Source: Chrysopilus asiliformis (taxonomy: Eukaryota > Arthropoda > Insecta > Diptera > Rhagionidae). From it: a stretch of 64,000 nucleotides of DNA. This document shows positions 48,201 through 60,100 of this stretch, piece after piece; the first letter of the stretch is position 1, and every line of letters begins with the position of its first letter. The position numbers and the translations under genes are program-made. Under the pieces are notes generated by a model that saw only the letters and a program-made list of their open reading frames with translations, searched no databases and was not told where the DNA came from. Where the stretch lies: the NCBI GenBank assembly GCA_964034945.1, contig OZ035962.1, positions 22,477,530-22,541,529 of the forward strand, in the 5' to 3' direction.

Positions 48201-51200
48201 CTGGACTACACTTTGATGAGCCAGTCAGTCAACAATTTTATATTAGAAAGCCCGAAATTATTCAAAAATAAATTATTGAAACCCCTAAAGGTCGAGAAAA
48301 TAAAATAATTTTGCAAATTTCAATATTTTAACATTAAATTCGTAATCAGGGACCTTTAAAACCTCTACTGCAAATTTCCCCGAAAAAAAAAAACAGAATA
48401 TCCGGGACCATCCTGCGGTCTCCCTTCTGCTAGCGGATTTCCCATGTAAAGGGCTGATGAAAATCCCCTCAATGGTTCAGGAGACAGTAGGGGAGTTAGG
48501 GGAGGTTACTTTTTTAATAGCAGGCGTTTGTCGGCGAAATTCTTTATTTAAAGAATACAGAAAACCGCATCCTATTCGGTCGAACAATTCAAAAGTTATC
48601 AGAGGAGGGGTATTGAAAGAGCGGAGAAGGAAAAAAATGAATTATGCAAATATTACACAATTTTCCATAACTGGTATTTGTATTGTTTTCTGTATTTAAA
48701 GGAAGTAATCTAATTCTTTTTTGGGAAAATATATATAAAGAAATAAAAACAAAATCATTTAAAAAAAATTCTGCCAATCATGCACAACGCCCTCCGTCAA
48801 TTCAAAACCATTTCTACAAAGAAAACCATTTCTACAAAGAAAACCATTCCGAGCAATCGTATAAATCAAAGTAATTGCAAAAAAGATTTAATTAAAGTTC
48901 CATAATCTTCAAGTTATACCAAGCATCTAATCTGGTATCCTTTAGCAATTACATCACAGAATTAGAGATGATGTAACTTAAACATAAGTTCTCTACAAAA
49001 TAATGATGATAATTCTCTTAGGTAAAAGGGTGGATATACATACCCCCGAAGCTCACATTCACAAACCATACAACATATCACTAAAGTTCCAGTAATAAAT
49101 AAAGGTAGATATTTTCTGAAGCATGAAAGATATTCGTATCCTGTCCCTTTAAAATCTCATTAATTGGCTTTTTGTGATTTATGTGGAATCCGATTTCGAC
49201 ATCTTTCGAAAATCTATATTTAGAGATTGTTTTATTTTCTTATTCCAGAAAAGACGTACAAGCGACCGAATAACAGGAAGAAATATTTATAAGAAAAGAA
49301 GGAAAAACAAGACATGTAATATTTTATTTATTTTCTTAAGGTTTTTCGGTCAAGCAAAATCGAATGGATTCTATTGAATTCGAACATTACTTGAATGGAT
49401 AAAAAAAAAATGATAACATGGCAAATACGTTTTTATAAATATTGGAGATTAAAATAAAAGAGCCCACAGAATTTTCACAGAAAAGGTAGAGTTTAAATGT
49501 ATAAAAATATCTTCAAAGATCTTCAAAGATCTTCAAAGCCTCCAATGACTTTTTTGAATATTCGCTAAAATTTCCCTTCATTTCATTTTAAGAAAATATT
49601 TTTTTTAACGCAAATGAAGCATCTCAACTCATATTTCTTCACACTACATTCTAAGTTCCCAAAAGGTTTGGTGGCTATATTTATTTTTGTCTAATCCGAG
49701 CCAAGAGCTGGGGGTGATGAAGGATAGCTGAAACGGATCGGGAACGAAACAGAAAATTTTATACAGAAAAACATTTTCAAAATACCAATAAACAAAAGCG
49801 TTACATGCGCAAACTTTTGAGAAACAAACGCCTTAGATGGAAATTTGTTGAAAAAATGCGAAACAGGCAAAACAAATATAATTTGCAGCAACCCTCAGCA
49901 TATTTAGTGATCGTTTTTTTTCTGTTTCATATATTATATGACTAAATTGAAAAATCGGGGACACAAGTTTAGTTTCTAGGATGCCAGGACATCATGTTTA
50001 AATCCGGGACTGTCTCGGCTAATCCGGGATTTATGGTCACCCTATTAAAAGGGTTTTTTTAAACGAGGCTTTTCTGTTCGCTATCGTACCTGTTATCGTA
50101 TTTGACAAAGATTGGAATCTTGTATGATTTACAACATTTGTAAGGTTTGTTTGAATCTTGTATGATTTACAACATTTGTAACCAAGCACCTGTGCATAAA
50201 TTTCGTCACGATCATTTTAGGCTTTTCGCTCCATCTTCCCTCTAGTCGCAATTTTGTGCGATTTTTTTGCGTTGAGTCAAAGGTAGTGTGACGTCGGTAC
50301 ACTACCGCAGACCTACACCCTCTGTCCCCCTAAATGTGTGACGCATTTAGTCATCCATGATGTCATTATGCTAAAGAACAATTTAAGTGCTCTTAATATA
50401 AGTCAAAAATAAATCATCAAAAAAAGAAAATTTAAAAAAAAATATCCTTCAAAGTTAAAAAAATCCCAAAACTGAAAAAATTAATAATATTTTTTTTTGC
50501 TTTTACTCATTACGTGTTCGCCTGGAAAAATCACCTAAAATGCTTTCAGAATAATTCTGATTGATCTAATTGTTTTCGATGTTTCGTGCTAGGATATCAC
50601 ATGAACTGATAAAGTGATTTTCTACGTTGACTTCCTTTAAGAATATTAAATTACACTGGAAGGTTTTCATTTATGTAAGTTAATTGTAGTATGTTATATG
50701 ACTTAATTTAATTATTTTGAAGGAATTATATCATTTAATAAACTTCAAAGAAAATATTTAATAAAAATAATAACTGTATAAATTCAATGATATACCAAAA
50801 AAATTACTTACGCACATTGAATGTTGGAAATTAAATTATATTTAACGAAAAGAAAATTGTATTCTTATGCTCGCATAATCAAGAAGAAAATCGTAATGAA
50901 GAACTAAATCGGGAATTTCGTATTGTTATTAAATTTCTTACTGCTGGCAATAGAGAAAACTAGGCGGGGTACGAGTAATAAAAACATTTAAACGCGAAAA
51001 CTCGTTATTACGGTTTCGGCCTGTTTCGGCCAAATATTACATATTCGACCTAGTTTCGGTTTCGGTCGAAATTTGGCCGTCGTAAATTATAAAAAAAAAT
51101 TTCTTGTTTTCAAAAATATTTAAATTTTTCATTCAAAATTTAATTTTGTCAACTAAATTTAAACTTTTTGGTCATACTTGCTATAAAAAAAGGTTCGGTT

Positions 51201-54200
51201 TCGGCCCCAAAATCGGCGTAAAAACGAAAAATGAGGCGAAAATTTTTATTGAATAAAAAAAAGTAAATTTTATGTGGGATAAGAACTATGGCTAGAAATG
51301 CAAAATTTGTAAATGTTGCTATCTAGCAACAGTGAAATCCGTCAAACATTGATGGAATTGCAACATTTGTAATGTATTAAAACACATCAACAGCACAAGG
51401 CGATGGCTTTTTTACTCAACGGCGCAAGGCGATGGCTTTTAGGCACTAACTGCATTAGTCTTTTTGTTTTTATGCTATAAAACTCCTTTTATCTCGACTT
51501 TTGGAAAAAAAACTTACAAAGAAAGACATCATTCTTTGAGACATTTTAATACATACAAAATATGAAACTGAAAATTTTGTTTAACTTAACTTGCTGTAAT
51601 TGAAAAGAACTAAAACTTTACTAAAGTACATTTTCGTGTGTTGAAACTAGAGACTTCTTATTACAGCGTGTCGTCAGGAAAAACTTTATTAAACCGCGAA
51701 GACCATCTTTACCGGATTTATTTATTTTTTTTTTGTTAAGGCACGCAATATTTTTTTGAAACACCCTCTCAATTTTTACATATTTAACAAAGTAAGTTTT
51801 TTCCTCTTGTTGCTTTGGAAATTATGTGCTGATTCATTTGTATACTTGAGAACTTCATTAATTCGAATGTTCAGAATTTAGAGATTATGACAATTTTCCT
51901 CCATGACCAAGTATACCCGAGCAAGTCGACCCCATCTTTCTATCTTCTCGCACTTAGAAATTTCCCTTCATCTCATGGATATTTTCTTTCCTTTCAAATA
52001 GAATTTAATAAGCAATAAAAAAAAGTTTATTCCACCCATACTGCGCCTTGTACATTTTCCCCTGTCCATTTGCTGTTTTCGTGTATCTTGCAGATTCTTG
52101 AAACGATTAAACCCGGGTAGAGACAACAACAAAAAAGTGAGCAATTACAGCCATTTAGAGAATGGTAGAATTTCTGAATAAGCAAAATCTAAAATTTATT
52201 TTCATTTCTTTCGATTTTTTTCCAGCTGGATTCGTTCTATTTAGCTAACTTAAATCGCCCCCGGCGCACCAGTTGAAGATGAATGGAAGAGGGATGAGTT
52301 TGGAGTTCAGGTATGTATTCGATTAGGGAGGATATCAAATAATATTAAATGGCAAAATGGTAAAATCGTAAATGTCAGCTCGATGCTGAACCAATGCCAA
52401 TGGCAAACGAGGGATAGACTTTGCTGACCTTCACTTCAATTTCCCTGACATCAGCGATTTTCCCAATTGGATATTGGAAATCCAGCTTATCCCACCTTAT
52501 TTCTCAACATAAGCAAAGTTTTATTGAATGGGAAGAGGTAAACATTTTCCATTTTCCATTTTCCATTTTCCAGTCGTAATAAACGTTAAAGCTATTTCAA
52601 CCCTTCAACCTTTGCTTGCAATTTTTCTTACCTTTACTGTTTTCCATTAATTAAAACCTGCTATAGCATAAAATTTTTCTGAGAAGAATCTGCAGAATCA
52701 GATTGGAAAAACTTAGAAGGATTTCACGTTGAAAAAAATCTTTCCCCTATTAAAATTCTAATTAAACGAGAGTATATTTAAAAAAAGATTAAAAAGTAGA
52801 GATAGAGTTTGTTTTTCACAGATTCCAAAGTACATATTTTTGAAATGGAAAAATGATTCGAAGCAATTTTTGTTTTTACTTGACTGCTTCGCGAAATTTT
52901 CCTCTACAAAGAAATATAAACAGAATAATTATCGGTGAAGTGCGATAAAAACCATGAAAAACTGCATTATGTTAATTAGCAACAATAGGAAGTAGAACAG
53001 CTTCAATAGTCATACTTAAAAAAAGCCACAAGAAATCAGTAATTAACTCATAAATAACAAACCGCAGTCAAGTTTGAATTCTTTTTTCTTTTCAGTTTTA
53101 CTGTTTAAACGAATATAACAAAAAAAATTGTAACATTTTCTGTAGATGTTGTGGGGGAAGGCGTGAATACCATTTGTCTATTGTTTCTAAATTTACGTAT
53201 TTTGAATTAACTTACAGGTTTTTCAAAAAAAAAAAAAAGTGGAATAAAATGGTTTAATAGACAGGGCCGTGCGAGGGCAAAGCGGTGCCCAGAGCAAAAC
53301 CTGTATTTGGCACCCCCTCCCTTTCTGAAAAAAAAATTATGAAATTAAAAATCGTACCCCACACCGCGACTTTCTGAAAATGTTAGGCGACCCCTCACCA
53401 ACCCCGATGCTGTACTTTTAGTAAAATTCACTGTCCCCATTAAAATTTCCCGGGGAAATTTACTAGGCTTCTTTTTTTTAGAAAAAAGGCACCGTAAGCA
53501 GAGAACAAATAATCTAGAGAACAAACTCTTAGAACAAATTTTTAGAGAAAATTTTTCCACTGTGAGATGAAGCAAGAGGATCCAAGGTAACACGGAAAAA
53601 ATTATCCATTCGATTACTCCATCTCATTGAATAGATACGACGAAAATGATTAGAAAATGTTCTCTCTGCTTCGTGCTCCCTAGTCTAAAAGTAATTAACT
53701 TTTAGGCCGTAGCTAGTGAATGATAGGGACATTTTTCCCCCCTTCGAAGGGGAAATTTGTCAAAAATTTGTTCGGCAGAGTTTTTTCTATATATTCCTTA
53801 TTCTATGCCGTAAGTTGCTAAGAGCACTTCCCCAGCAAAATAACACCCCAGGTGTCCCTTTTCCAGGTGTCAAGTGGTCCGCACTGAGATTTTGTGCATA
53901 AAAATTTAATTAATTAACGTAGCAGAAATTTATTAATCAAATATGTAACGATAATTTTGGTCTCTTAAAACCCTCCCCGCGCTCCCTCCCTCGAATCGTG
54001 CATTTTATACCATCACACATTACCACCTCCTACCTTGAAATGCGTGAATAATTTTATAGACTACCGCATAAGTCCATAAACTCACTTTCGACTTATTAAG
54101 CTTGAAAATAAAATTTAACCAACAAAACAAATTTTTTTATTGAAACAGATGTGACTCGTCGGAATTAAAAAAGTTTAAAATTAAGATTTTTAGTTCATGA

Positions 54201-54389
54201 AGCATTTTTCAAATATTTTTTCTCAATAATGTGTGGTGGGCATAAGTTAAACAACTCATGACAGCCTTATAGGCGCCTTTTTAAAAAAAACTTTATTATA
54301 TTTACGTCGTCATCATTGTACCACCCCCACCACTTAAGTATCCTCCGAGGTCGTGGAAAAATCGCTTTTCCTGGCAGAAAAACTTTCAA
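45250..54389. other. long non-coding stretch
   Basis: I see no confident exon. It holds simple direct repeats: ATCTTCAAAG x3 near 49510, a 29-bp duplication at 50114-50180 and ATTTTCC x4 near 52545. A C-rich dispersed repeat lies at 47950-48640, and a GGTGACCATAAA-type repeat end near 50010-50045. Confidence 0.4.
52226..52310 (+). other. possible internal exon (unsupported coding)
   Basis: Bounded by a good acceptor (GATTTTTTTCCAG) and donor (TTCAG|GTATGT). It includes an ATG whose short frame MNGRGMSLEFR runs into the donor. It could be the second exon of a gene starting at 43030. No homology is recognised. Confidence 0.25.
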
Positions 54390-54600
54390 ATGCGTATGTC
54401 CTTGTGAAATAAAAAAACGACAAAACGACACCGGCGCCCAACCAGTAGAAATTTGCGGAAGTTGGAGATGGTGGAATTTTTGAAATCTTTTCGAGTCCCA
54501 TTCACCGACACACACAAATTGGTAATTTGTTCCAAAGTTTATCCGTGCGTGGAATGAAGGAGTTTAAAAAACTTCCCAATCCTCCCGAAGGAGTGCTCTA
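54390..54600 (-). pseudogene. LINE ORF2 C-terminal scrap
   Basis: The minus strand reads NSFIPRTDKLWNKLP, the conserved post-reverse-transcriptase motif of Jockey/I-type non-LTR elements. After one frameshift it continues RKDFKNSTISNFRKFLL, the usual following segment. Stops and the frameshift show it is dead. Confidence 0.6.
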
Positions 54601-55008
54601 TATTTGAATCACTTTTTTTCTTGCGTAGAGCCGCGCCGGGGGCGCAGTTGGTGCACAAATGAGTCTGGCAATGAAGCATTTTATATACTGTGGGCACCAG
54701 GCAGTGAAATCTCATTAGAGTCTCATTCCCATAAAAATTCCGACAACAAACAGGAAAGGATCTGGTTTGGTCATCAGACAATTTTCGTATACACATAAGA
54801 CGTTAAGTATTTATTTTTAAAAATATCTTTCAGAGATGAAATGTTGTAAAAAACATTCGGTAGTTCAGTAAAAAATTGATAGACAGCCAAGCAGGCAAAG
54901 AATTGATGATTTTTGATTAACGCTTTCATTTTCGGTGTCCTCTCTGGAGGCCATGCCTACTGTAACTTTCAGGTGCAAAAAGCTATAGTTATAAGGTGTT
55001 GTTTTTTG

Positions 55009-55135
55009 GACTGTCTATAAAATACGTGATATTAGTTTTCAGCATTTCAACCACCCCCCCCCCCTCCCCCTCCTCCTCCTCCACCTCACCATCCTTATGT
55101 TTTTTTTTGCGATTTTTTGTATGAAGTTAAGTACC
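55009..55135 (+). repeat. family D dispersed repeat with poly-C tract
   Basis: It starts GGACTGTCTATAAAATACGT, followed by a C run and CTCCTCCTCC at 55053-55085. Same family as 20094-20215 and 22211-22330. Confidence 0.5.
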
Positions 55136-56415
55136 GCCGAAAAACTACTGCATACCCCTACCCCTAAAAGTAATTAAGACCTTTTCATCAGTACAGCTTT
55201 TATAACAATTTAAATAATATAACAAAATATACGTAAATGTGAATGTTTTTATATATGGCTTGAACATTTAAAATCGTGGGAGTATAACAATACTTTTTTA
55301 CACTAAAATATAAGAAAGTAAAAGAACTCGTACTGTTAAAAATGTAATAAGTAAATATTGTACAAATGTAAGTAGGACGTGGATATTATGCGTGATATGT
55401 GATGATATTTCCAAGTAATGTTGATGACACACAAGATGAATTTGTCAGCAATTAGAAACATCACAACCAATTGAAACTGACAGACTGTTACAGAAATTCG
55501 AAAATACTTCATAAATATGAAAATCCACTTCGATTATCCCTGAGGGATGCGAAAATCGAACTTACAAAAAAATATGACAAATATAGACAACATTATAAAT
55601 ATGGGGTAGTAATCTGTAAAAGTGCACGATCGTTTGTATTCAATTAAAACGAATTTATTCTGTATATTTCTTTCGGTCGCATGAAGACTTGCCCCTCATA
55701 ATAATCACCACATAATCTATGCTCTCCTTGTACAAATAAAAAAGCAATTTCCGTTTTGGTATTTCTGGCAGTGGTTGGGGGTTGATGCCGTTGCCAACGT
55801 ACGGGAAATAGGGGAGATCAACTAGCCAGGAACCCAGAAGCACCCTGAATAAATAAATGCACGTGTCATTCTATCACTTTCGCCGTCTAATCGATAATCC
55901 GATCCCCAAATAAACATGCACAGCATCATGTTGTGTCTTACCTTTCCCACTTGCTCTTGGCATTCGAAATTCTACCCTTTCGGCGGCTCACCCGCCCGCC
56001 CGTTGTGATTGACGGGAGTGATGTGGGGTGTTAAGCCGGGTTGCACATCATCAATTTGTATGAAAATTCTGTGGTCCCTTGTTATCTAAATTAGTGCATA
56101 GTCCTATAAATATCGACAATTATGTCAACTATTTATAAACTGTACTCTACTTAGTTCTCGTTTTTAGTGTAAATTGAGTGAAAAGGAGAAGGTATTCAAT
56201 TAATACCATTGTTTGTTTTTTTTTTCTTGGAATAATATAAATTAATTTTAAATTTAATAACCGTTTCGTATACATTCCTGATGTTCGTTTTCGACTTTAA
56301 TTAAAAAATTATGGAAATTCTGCATCTTAAGCTGTGCTGAAGTTCTTTTAGATATAGTGACATTATTCTTTTCGTGTTTTTTTTTCTGCAAATAAAAAAT
56401 TAGTTTAAAAAAGTA
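55136..56415. other. non-coding DNA, no recognised feature
   Basis: No supported exon. The 55700-56030 part is less AT-rich and has a minus-strand donor-like GTAAGACA near 55940, but no coding body. Confidence 0.3.
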
Positions 56416-57433
56416 CACTCAGAAAGACTGAATTATAGGGTAACCATACGCGTGAGAAATACCCGGCCCGAAAAGTCTATGGGGGCAGAATTATTAAAAG
56501 CAAGCGTCGAGGTAGAGGTGGAGCGACCAATTAAGCCAGGACGCAAGATATTTGCTCGAGATATCGAATTAGATAACCGCGGCGCAAGACCGAGTCGTCC
56601 GAAAATCGAGTTGGTTCTCGAGTTAAGGAGTTTCAAAATGGTCATCAATTTGACGCGTTTTAAACTCAGAAAAATAATAAACCTAATCCAAATCAACTTT
56701 AACCTATAGCAGTAAGACTGAGTTATCAAAATACCTATCTTAGGTCAACCCTTACCCCCGTCGTACACTTCAACTAAGCTATGTGAGCGAGGCTAGCTAT
56801 AGTTACATAGCCTAGCTGGGTTAGCTCACCTCGTTGCACACTTGAGCTAAGCTACGCGGCGATATTTTCGGTAAATATATGCATTTTTCCACTTTATCTG
56901 CAGCCATTTTTAGATATAAATTATTTAACGCGATTGAAAATATTCCGCAAAAGAATTCAATTTTCACGTTTTCCTTACACTTTTATGTCCACAAAATACT
57001 ACACTTTTGCAAACACCGATTCTACACTGTATAACGCCGAAAATATTTATATGGGAGTGTCAGCGATGCCAGCGAAGTCGTTCGCGTAGTTGAGGTCTGA
57101 ACTACGCGAGCGAGCTTAGTCCGCGTCGCCCATGACTACGCGATGTAGTTTCATAGTTTCGCTGAAGTGTGCGGTCGCCAATGCAAATGCTAAGGATTTT
57201 ACTTTCAGCGAGAAACTGAGCTAAGTTTCGCTTAGCTGAAGTGTGCGACGGCGGTTATGCCCTACATTACTTGTGTCAGATTAAATTTTCGAATTTCTCC
57301 CACTATTGATTAACACATTTTTACTTTTCCTAATGCAGGCGATTGCGCGCCTAGCATAGGGTAAATTTTCCTGCAGGAAGCCAATTACGCCGTGCGGAAG
57401 TCGACGACTTTTACTCAATTTTTCTGAGAGTGG
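56416..57433. mobile_element. second copy of the TA/CACTCAGAAA MITE, enlarged
   Basis: The left end is CACTCAGAAAG after TA. The right end TTTTTCTGAGAGTG sits near a TA. Its right part shares GCAGGCGATTGCGCGCCTA and GCCAATTACGCCGTGCGGAA with 44061-44332. It is enlarged by the insertion at 56755-57254 and by an unrelated left part. Confidence 0.6.
56755..57254. mobile_element. 500-bp MITE nested in the previous element
   Basis: Imperfect TIRs (CCCCCGTCGTACACTTCA on the left; complement CCGCCGTCGCACACTTCA on the right) are flanked by TTA on both sides (56752-56754 and 57255-57257). This is again PIF/Harbinger style. Subterminal AGCTAAGCTACG-type motifs repeat in both orientations. Confidence 0.72.
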
Positions 57434-59285
57434 TAGAAAAAAGTATACACAAAGTGCTGGTAGTTCTTGTGTAGAAAAAATTAACCTTGGCGCATTTTAT
57501 TATATAATTTTCGATTATAATATGATGGCTGCATCAAAAAAAATTTCTCTCCGTGTAGTAGATTAAAAAATTCAATCTACAAAATATAAGTCATATTTCG
57601 GCAATCTTCCTTTACCGTTTATTCAAAAGAGTCTGTTACACAAACTCCACTGTCTACTTTCAGACAAAGAGTTTTATCATCCTATACACACATGTGAAAA
57701 AAGTCATGTTGTGATAAAATTGAATCCTTTTTATTAGAAATCAAAGAGAATAACATGAAAATAAAAACATACAAAGTGAAAAAAAGAAAAACTTTGTCCC
57801 TCTACTGCAAGTCAGACAGAGTAAAAAAAGGATACTAAAATACCAGCCAGATTACAATTGAAGAGGAGGTGCATCACTTCCTGATTTTAAGTATGGGAAT
57901 ATCCGCATAGCAGTACTCAGACATTTCCCACTCAATAATTACACAAACATGCGGTTTTACGTTTTGCGTTCATTTCTTTTTTAGTTGAAAATGGAAAAGC
58001 ATTTCCCATTTCAACATCAAACCGATTCCAACTTCCCATTGCAAGGATGAGGAGGTGCGCTTTGGCATATTTATGTTTAGATACGTACATAATTTATATT
58101 CATCCCTGAGTAATCCGGATGCATTAACAAAAAAAACAGGAAAACAAAATTCGTATTTGATGTTTACGATTGTGTGGATACTTACAACCGGGAAAACCGA
58201 CAACCAACATCAATCTATGCGATTTTCACGACAGAAACATAAATTAGGTCTCTACCAATGCGTTTTATCGTGCGGTTTGTTTTTATATCGAAAATCCCGT
58301 ATAAACGAAAATAGCCCAAACCAAAATAGTTTTTTTTTCTAATTTTAATCTGTAATTGGCTAAAAACTATTAACTGTCACGGTTTGATATGGTTTTAGTG
58401 GATTATTTATATTTTATCAATTTTAATTTTGTTAAGGTCGTTTTCCTACTGATAAAAAAAAGAAATCTTTTTCATATTTTCACATTTTTTACGCATCGGC
58501 ATTTGGATTTTTATAAATGCTTTTTGTCTAACAGAGGAGGGAACCGATAAAATCAAATGCAAATCAACAGAAACCGATACGATGTATAGATAAATGTATA
58601 CCTAGATAAATGATTATGTATAGAATAAATGAGGGAAATTAATGTTTGTGGGATCTATTATATGTGTCTGATTCTTATCAAAAGAAATCTAATGTGGCTA
58701 CCAAATAATTTTTTTACTTTTATGATGTGGGAGTATGTGAAAAAAAAGGCAAAATTCTATAAATATGATAACATGACACAGCAATTGAATATTTTAAATA
58801 AAAATAGAACGAAAGATTCTTTTAAAAAGCAAAATAAAAATCATATTTAATGCAAATTAGAAATTAGGACCGAAACTAAATGGGTTAAGGGGAAGACGTT
58901 GTCTGTCTGTCTACATATAGAACAATACTTTAGTATACTTCGTACTTCGAAAAAAAAGCTAAAAAACTTGCGAATGAACTGAGCTAGAGGCTTGAAATTT
59001 CCTACCAAGTTAAATATCCTTATGGAAATTTGAGGTATGGAAAAGTTATGTAAAATCGTGTTCTAATTAGGTAGGGTGACCATAAGTCCAGGCAAACCAT
59101 ACGTCCAGAATTGGCCAATTAAAGTTTGTTCATGATTTTTTTCGAAAAAAATTAACAACCGTTTTTTTCAAATGGGATATGGGGTAAGTTTACAATTAAA
59201 AACTGTCCAGAATTTGTGATATTATAAATTAATTGAAAGCTTATAAAAATACCTTCGAAACGTGTTTAATATCAGACCTCCATTC
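57434..59285. other. non-coding DNA with a diverged family-A scrap
   Basis: Around 58895-59060 a TGTCTGTCTGTCTAC tract and GAGCTAGAGGCTTGAAATTT mark a worn family-A copy. TAGGGTGACCATAA at 59072 resembles a common TIR-type repeat end. No exon is seen. Confidence 0.4.
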
Positions 59286-59540
59286 GTTTACAGTTGCGAT
59301 ATTTTCTCGAATTTTATTCAGAATTTATTCAGCGAATTTTATTCATCTATCGTAGAATAAATTCACGTAACAAAAATTGTCAAAAAATTGAATTTATTTC
59401 GACGGTTTATATGAAAAAGTTCAAGGTCAGACGCCCGTCAGGAATAAACTTCTGAATTTTGTGTGTTAGTGTAATCGGTTGTTCAACATAAATTTAGTGT
59501 TGAAGAATAAAATTCGTGAAATAAAGTGTCAGATGTAAAA
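59286..59540. mobile_element. family C MITE, copy 3
   Basis: It has GTTTACAGTTGCG at the left, TTATTCATCTATCGTAGAAT, TTGTTCAACATAAATTTAG and AATAAAGTGTCAGATGTAAA at the right. It is diverged from copies 1 and 2. Confidence 0.55.
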
Positions 59541-59971
59541 GATCCCTAAGGATTTCAAAGTGAACACCCCCTACTCCGGCTGTGAGTTATATTTTTTTCG
59601 CCTGCGGCGCATTTTTTCACCGAAGTTTCACCTAGCTCGCAAAAGTGTAGTTTTGGGTTAAAAATACTAATTTATGACACTATTCTCTTGATTGATATTT
59701 CAACAATTTCAGTAGCATTTGGAATGGAATAGTACGAAAAATTGAGTTAATTTTTGCTTGAGCCTGTGTTACTTTTGATGTAAAGCATTGCTTCGTAGTC
59801 TATTTAAAAAATGTCGCCTGCGGCTTTTATTTACTAATTCTTTTTGGCCGGGTGGTATTTACTGATTTTCGCTCAAGTCACGTTTTGTTTTCTGGAAGAA
59901 AACACGACTTTTGTTTGTTTTCAGCCGTCTTTCCTTTACTCCCCTGGTTCATTTGGTCACGGATTGACATA

Positions 59972-60100
59972 AGGCCCTATTACAGAATCCGATACGAATG
60001 ATTCGGATCGTAAACTCAATGTTGTTGTTAGTATTTTATACCAACAACAACATTGAGTTTACGATCCGAACCATTCGTATCGGATTCTGTGATAGGGCCT
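59972..60100. mobile_element. 129-bp fold-back element
   Basis: Arms of about 57 bp (starting AGGCCCTATTACAGAATCCG) differ at only two or three positions, with a loop of about 13 bases. ATA flanks both sides. It is a minimal MITE or hairpin source. Confidence 0.7.
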
